A DNA stretch of 64,000 bases from Phoebastria nigripes (taxonomy: Eukaryota; Chordata; Aves; Procellariiformes; Diomedeidae). The stretch's first letter is position 1; every line of letters starts with the position of its first letter. Of the stretch, positions 50,752-64,000 are shown piece after piece. Position numbers and translations under genes: made by a program. A model generated the notes under the pieces. The model searched no databases. It was not told the origin of the DNA and saw only the letters and a program-made list of their open reading frames with translations. The stretch is taken from contig JAYKAV010002442.1 of NCBI GenBank assembly GCA_035582835.1, positions 2,813,118 to 2,877,117 on the forward strand, in the 5' to 3' direction.

Positions 50752-51725
50752 ATGAAGTTGTCAATTCTGTATTTTCATTCTAAAATTAGAGAGCTTTCTG
50801 AAGAAGTTTTACAGAACACTAGAACTACAGAAATCTGCCTGTCAGGCAGAGACGTTCTAGCTTTTATGATTTTGGTGACCAAAAAGCCATCTTGCAATGT
50901 TTGTTTAACCCACGCAGCAACAGCCCTGCTCTCTATCAGACTACATTTCTGCACCCCTCAATTCATGTCACTCTCAGAGAAGATGTTCCAAACAGAATTA
51001 GTATTTATTTGATTGCTAAAAAAAGATGTAGGCAAACATTTAAGGTTGTTGCTTCATCATGTTTATAAAGAACAGCAGGCCTATAGGAAGGAAGTCAAAT
51101 AGCTTTCGCTTAAGAGAGGCAGCACTCTATCCTATGCTGGAGCGTGCTACCACTCCAGTTGTGCTCCATACTCTGTGTGTGGAGATGATTCTCAGGGCCA
51201 TGCCTGTCCAGGCAGCATCAGCTCACTATCTCCACAGTATTTTGTCCCACCTTGGAAGTGAGGTACAGATAGAAAAAACAAAACTTATGTTTAAAAGAAG
51301 GCTAGAGGGGAAAAAAAACAATCCTACTCTTCAGGCTTTTATGTAGTCAGAGAATAGACAGAGCCTATAGTTACAGGATATCAATGCATCCAAGAGCTTA
51401 TATGCGCACTGAATAGGGTCCTACCTTTTAAGTAGCCAAAACCGAAGTTGACTGAGGGTGGAAGACAATGGGGTTCAAGGCATGTAGCAGGGGAAGCAGC
51501 CTGGGCCGCTGCCACTGACAAGCCTCTGGTAACACCTACATAGCTGCATGTACTGTTGCTGAAAGCCATATTGCTACCTCCTACTCCGAGGTTCCCATCT
51601 TCCACCAGATCGGACAGAACAGGCCCACAGGCTGAGCCCTGTGTGTATATTCCCCCTTGCAGGAGCAGGGTGGCTAAATGCTGCTCCAGCTACACTCCCC
51701 CCAGGCACTTACAATTTTAAAGCAC
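50752..51725. other. Intergenic gap between convergent MGST3 and ALDH9A1
   Basis: Just under 1 kb separates the two opposed polyadenylation signals. Nothing coding recognised. Confidence 0.7.
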
Positions 51726-51731
51726 TTTATT
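51726..51731 (-). terminator. ALDH9A1 polyadenylation signal (AATAAA on minus strand)
   Basis: AATAAA on the minus strand, 76 nt after the ALDH9A1 stop codon (51807-51809), within a short 3' UTR. Confidence 0.7.
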
Positions 51732-51806
51732 GCTGTGTAAATGATCCACATCTCTGGTCGACAGGCAAGAACTGGCTGATGCTCCCTTCAGCAGGCCCCA
51801 GAGCCA

Positions 51807-60060
<8,254 letters not shown>

Positions 60061-60245
60061 CGGCTAGGCCGTCGCGGGGGGGAAGCGGTGGGCTGGGGAA
60101 ATCCCACGGGAGAGGAGCCTGTTCCCCGTGGGAGCGACGCGACGCCCCGGCGGACACCGCCTCCAGGGCCGCCGCCTACCTCAGGGCCGCGGGGTCCGCC
60201 CCACCCCGCGCTCAGGCTCCCCCTGGCGGCTCGGAGGTAGTACCT

Positions 60246-62389
60246 CCCACCCCACCCAGGGGGACATCGGAGTTTTAAGGGTTTGGGTAAATCGTTAACG
60301 TTCGCGAAGAACGAGTCGATACCTAAAAGGCAGACNTGCAGGAAAGCAAACGCCTACGGACATATTTGACAGCCATCTAGTGCAGAGTTTCCTGAAAAGT
60401 TCCTCTAATAGCTGCGGCCAGGGACAGGACACAAGACCGCGCAGCAATTCGTGTAAAGGACAAAAAGAGGAGCAAACGAACAGGTCTAGGGCTGTGGGAG
60501 ATGATCCATGGAGCACCACATGCAGGGGATGAGCTGCCACACATGTGAATTACCACCCACTGCATCACCAGCTGGCAGTAGTTAAACCTCCTCGAAGAGG
60601 TGACCACAGCTGCAATTTCTCTTGAGATAAACATACAGCTTTTTTAAGTTATCCATGAAACAGCACGAAGCACATCCTTTCTTCCTCAAAACCAGAGTCT
60701 TCCTGTGGTCATAAAGTTGTTTCTCATTTTGAAGATTCTTAGAATTCAGACCTTTTAGTGGCTGAGGTTCAGAAAGCTGTTCTCCTCAGTTCATTATAAT
60801 GATTAACAACGCCCAGGAAACTACTGACAGCAGAAAGCAACCAGAATATAGCAGATCAATAATTTTCAGATAATCTTTGGATGCGCAAATGCTTCCCTCT
60901 TCAAGTGACAAAGTGTAGTGTGATGCAACGTGGGCAGATTTGCTGAGGGCAGAGTTTCTGACCNCAGCAGGGAAGGTTACCATACCACACGTAACACAGT
61001 TTGGTGCAGTTTGTCATTATGCTTGATCAGATTTGGCTGTCTTAGTTGGATCTGACAACCATATGCTGCAGAATCAACTACTTCAACAAAGCTGATCCAT
61101 GCAGGTAAAAAGCTGGGATGTTTCTGGCTTTGCTGTGGGATCAGACCCTTGAACTAAGAGTCTACACAAGGGAAACAGGAATTACACAACTGAGGCTGCT
61201 CCCTGTGGAAGTTTGTNGCTACACTGGACACAACGGTAAGTTAAAAAAAAAAAGAAAATGCAGCTTTAGAGCCAGGCAGCATCAGTATACAGTAGATACA
61301 TATTTGGCTTTCCTTTACCTGCCAAATACTCATTTTTGAGAGGTAGAGCATTGAATAGAGGTTCCACACTCATGATTTATCTTTAAATAATCCTATAAAA
61401 GTGCCTCATACTTATTAGTGAGAATTAATCCAATATTTAGTATTTAACATGGTATTGCACGTGCTCCACACTGCCATAAGGTGTTTCAGATTTATCCCCT
61501 TGTCATGCATCTAGTCAAAAATTCCCAGTAAGAGGCACCGCGTGATAAACCTCTGGTCACAGAAGCAAGAAATCAATAGCCCCGCTAGGTACTGCCTGCT
61601 TCAGGAAAACTGTCAGCCTAACTTGAGAGTGGCAGCAAGATTTATTCACCCCTTTTAAACAAGGTGAGCAGGTTCCAGCCAGCAAGACTGATCCAGATAG
61701 TTACCTGGTGAAGCAGAAGACAGTGTAGAGACCTTCCTGGCCTAAGGATGAAGCCTTTTAAGATGCATACTGATCATCAGTCTGTTTAGCAGTAAACTAA
61801 GGAGCATGAACAAAAATGCTGCTGTCATAACCACTCAGGCATAACCACAGGGTTCAGTAGCAGTCGATGGTACTGACGTAATTTTAACAGTTTACTCAAG
61901 TTTGAAAGCCAAGTTTGTTTCTGTAATTGAGCAGATTCTGCCTAAGCAAGCAACTTTTACAGAAGCTGTATAATGCCACAAAAATCTGTGGGGCTGTACT
62001 CTGCCAGGAAGACGCAGGCTGACAGTACCTCCAGAAACACCTGCAACCTCCAAGTGCAGCCTGGCACAGGGGCAGGTTCCAGTGCCTGCAGTCACCTGAG
62101 CCAACAAAAAACCTCACCCTCCATGCTGGAAGTTTTGCAGAGGGAGAACTAAGCACACCTACCTGCCCTGCTCCCTACTACACNGGACTACAGCCAGTAT
62201 GGCTAAGACAAGAGAGTCATTTCACAGCATGATCGTTCTGAATTTTCTAAATTGTCTACTTTGCAGATCTCACTCTTGCTATCTGAGTTCATTTCCATGC
62301 CGTAAACTAAATCAACTGCACTACATCAATGTATTCCTACTTGTCCTACAGTACAATTAAGAGACATCTAAATAAACATGCCCATGCCA
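60246..62389. other. Intergenic sequence between ALDH9A1 promoter and TMCO1 3' end
   Basis: No gene recognised. N bases at 60336, 60963, 61217 and 62184. The part nearest TMCO1 may be an extended TMCO1 3' UTR if the AATAAA at 61641-61646 is used. Confidence 0.6.
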
Positions 62390-62395
62390 TTTATT
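62390..62395 (-). terminator. Candidate TMCO1 polyadenylation signal (AATAAA on minus strand)
   Basis: AATAAA on the minus strand, 233 nt after the TMCO1 stop. A further AATAAA at 61641-61646 could serve a longer 3' UTR. Confidence 0.5.
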
Positions 62396-62627
62396 TCTCA
62401 GAAACACCAGAAACAAAAGGTCAAGTTATCTTCTGAGAACTTTCTTGGTTTGATGAGCAAACAACTGCTGGTAGAATACTCCAAATGGAAGATGTTTCCA
62501 AGACTGTGGCCAATACTGCATAGACTGTTTTTGTACATGTGAAGCCTGGTGCAGAATCCCATCTTGTTACCTCCCAAAGGTAGTCTTGTGCACTGGTCAG
62601 ACCTTCCGTGAAGGCTGTAACTGTGCT

Positions 62628-62726
62628 TTAGGAGAACTTCCCTGCCTGAGGTGGTGGGCCAAGGAAGCCCCCTGCTTGCTTGGTGGCAGCCCGGGAAGGA
62701 GCAAGACCGAGCATCTTCTGGATGTT
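62628..62726 (-). CDS. TMCO1: TMCO1, last coding exon only (gene continues beyond the window)
   Basis: TMCO1 is an ER membrane protein that forms a calcium-load-activated release channel. Only its final coding exon is here: acceptor TTGTTTTTGCAG at about 62727-62738, then 96 coding nt and TAA (62628-62630). The 32 residues run from NIQKMLGLAPSRAATKQAGG to the end FLGPPPQAGKFS. The human C-terminus is the same except for a few residues near the last prolines and one Met/Ile change. Upstream exons should lie past position 64000; I saw none between 62.74 and 64.0 kb, which is therefore intron. Being next to ALDH9A1 on the same strand matches human 1q24. Confidence 0.93.
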   Translation of the reverse strand, partial: NIQKMLGLAPSRAATKQAGGFLGPPPQAGKFS

Positions 62727-62738
62727 CTGCAAAAACAA

Positions 62739-63900
62739 GAACAGAAGAGCAGGATAGTGTCAGGCCACAATGAGGGAGACAAAGAGGAAGAAATCCCAAC
62801 TCTGCTTACAAGTACAACAGTCCCACTAGTTTCAACAGATTCAGGTTCTCACCCACATAGCCTTACCAGTCTGGCTACTATATATTGGACCTCTATCCCT
62901 ATGCATTTAAAAAAAGCTTAGCGCAGAGCCAGACAGCCATCCACAATGGCTACAATCAGAGCTGGACCACTCTCCCCCACCTCAGCAAAAGCCTTCTGAT
63001 CATTAAATCCACATTTGGGTTGAGGGTCCTTTTCCACCTCCAGCTACACACCACACAGTCAGCTGGCAGGTACCTCATTAATGTTTTTGCACATGGGTTG
63101 GTTTAAAAATCAACCTACAATAGTTATCTTTGCAATTTAACTGCAGTGCACGCACAGGAGCAGGTTCCTAACATCTGCTCGCAGGCAGAACCAAAGCAGC
63201 CCTCAGTTTTCACAAGTTCCAGAAACCCCTGTTGATGGCGGCCATCAGAGCCTGAGGGTCTGCAAGCTGGCAAGGAAGGCTCTCTCCTAATGCAGCCGGA
63301 ATTTGGGTCAGCAACATGGCAACCAGAGCGTGTGCCAAGTTCAAGTCATGAGCTTAGGCACAGAATTAACATGAATGCTAGTGATGCAGACAGAACAATG
63401 GTTCGGTGGAGACATGCAGTATAACAGGACATATGTAGCAAACCCCAAAAACTGGCTATTGAGATGACCTCATCTGCATTTGAGCAGGGTGTTTCAGTGG
63501 AAAACAACAAACAAAGAGAGAATTAAGTAGCAGAGCGAGGCATTAGCTAAAAACTCACAGCAGAATATTTACATTTGATGTTTTTCTTGATTTTTTGTGA
63601 AATTCCTTTTAAATTTTGCAACAGTGCAACTACAAAGAGCTACTAGTTCTTTCAGTTTCGTCCTTCACTGTAAATAACTACAGCTCAAGATGCTGCTCAC
63701 GCAGTGCTGGCAAAACAGGGACATCTGATGCAAGGGAAAGAAGAAAACAGCTGTGTCTTCCTCATGTCACCAGCTGAGTCCTAGCTATCAAGACAAGAGA
63801 AGCTCCCTTCCTCCTTTTGTTCAAACCTGAGTGTCCTCTCCAAAATAACTGTCAGGATAGGTCATAGAGTTCTTGAACGTTTTGATCATGGAAGGAGAAC
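62739..63900 (-). other. TMCO1 intron sequence up to the window end
   Basis: Upstream of the last TMCO1 exon on the minus strand. No further TMCO1 exon was recognised. A-rich repeats lie at the extreme end. Confidence 0.6.
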
Positions 63901-63945
63901 AAACTGGAAAAAAAAAAAAAGGNAAACTGGAAAAAAAAAAAAAGG
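63901..63945. repeat. Tandem AAACTGG-A(n) unit with N, probable assembly artefact
   Basis: A 23-base unit (AAACTGG, an A run, GG and N) is followed at once by a second copy. The N at 63923 lies at the junction. Confidence 0.8.
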
Positions 63946-64000
63946 CAGAGAGCTTCATAATTCCACAGTAGCTAAATTAAAAAAAAAAAAAAAAGAGTCA

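Noticed and set aside
63190..63250. Minus-strand segment resembling a TMCO1 exon (ALMAAIN-like peptide)
   Set aside because: Does not match TMCO1 residues, has no fitting splice sites and quickly meets stops.

Overview
The window is nuclear DNA of a vertebrate, almost certainly a bird. It carries 5'-truncated CR1 LINEs with the avian-type 3' end, older CR1/L3-like remnants, no recognisable SINE or mammalian LINE-1, compact introns, and CpG islands at promoters. Scattered single N bases and one 20-base N block indicate a draft assembly. The species cannot be named from the sequence alone.

Layout. Positions 1-22.0 kb contain no coding exon that I can support: mostly plain intergenic sequence, with CR1 fragments, a 57-base A run, an assembly-gap duplication and two AT-rich blocks that look like candidate conserved non-coding elements. 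From 22.0 to 37.2 kb lies NUF2 (kinetochore NDC80 complex) on the minus strand, complete in 13 exons (469 aa). Its first intron appears to use a GC donor. A CpG island at about 37.0-37.8 kb is the NUF2 promoter. LRRC52 (LRR membrane protein, BK/SLO3 channel gamma-subunit family) follows on the plus strand, two coding exons, 38.47-42.70 kb. MGST3 (microsomal glutathione S-transferase 3) is on the plus strand, five coding exons, 46.83-50.62 kb, with a likely non-coding first exon in the CpG island at about 44.0 kb. ALDH9A1 (4-trimethylaminobutyraldehyde dehydrogenase) is on the minus strand, 11 exons, 51.81-60.06 kb, tail to tail with MGST3, with a CpG-island promoter at about 59.9-60.2 kb. The last coding exon of TMCO1 (ER calcium-release channel) is on the minus strand at 62.63-62.73 kb; the rest of that gene lies beyond the window.

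The order LRRC52-MGST3-ALDH9A1-TMCO1 is the same as on human 1q24. NUF2 lies far from LRRC52 in human, so the head-to-head NUF2/LRRC52 arrangement is a lineage difference. The genes are not a functional pathway. They share only position, apart from a loose membrane/ER and aldehyde/peroxide detoxification theme for MGST3 and ALDH9A1.

All exon boundaries were read by eye from splice sites, reading frame and recalled family sequences. Every junction keeps the frame, and total lengths match the families. I found no convincing new biological system. The most notable items are the NUF2 GC-AG intron, the short MGST3 C-terminus, the candidate non-coding elements and several assembly-type duplications.
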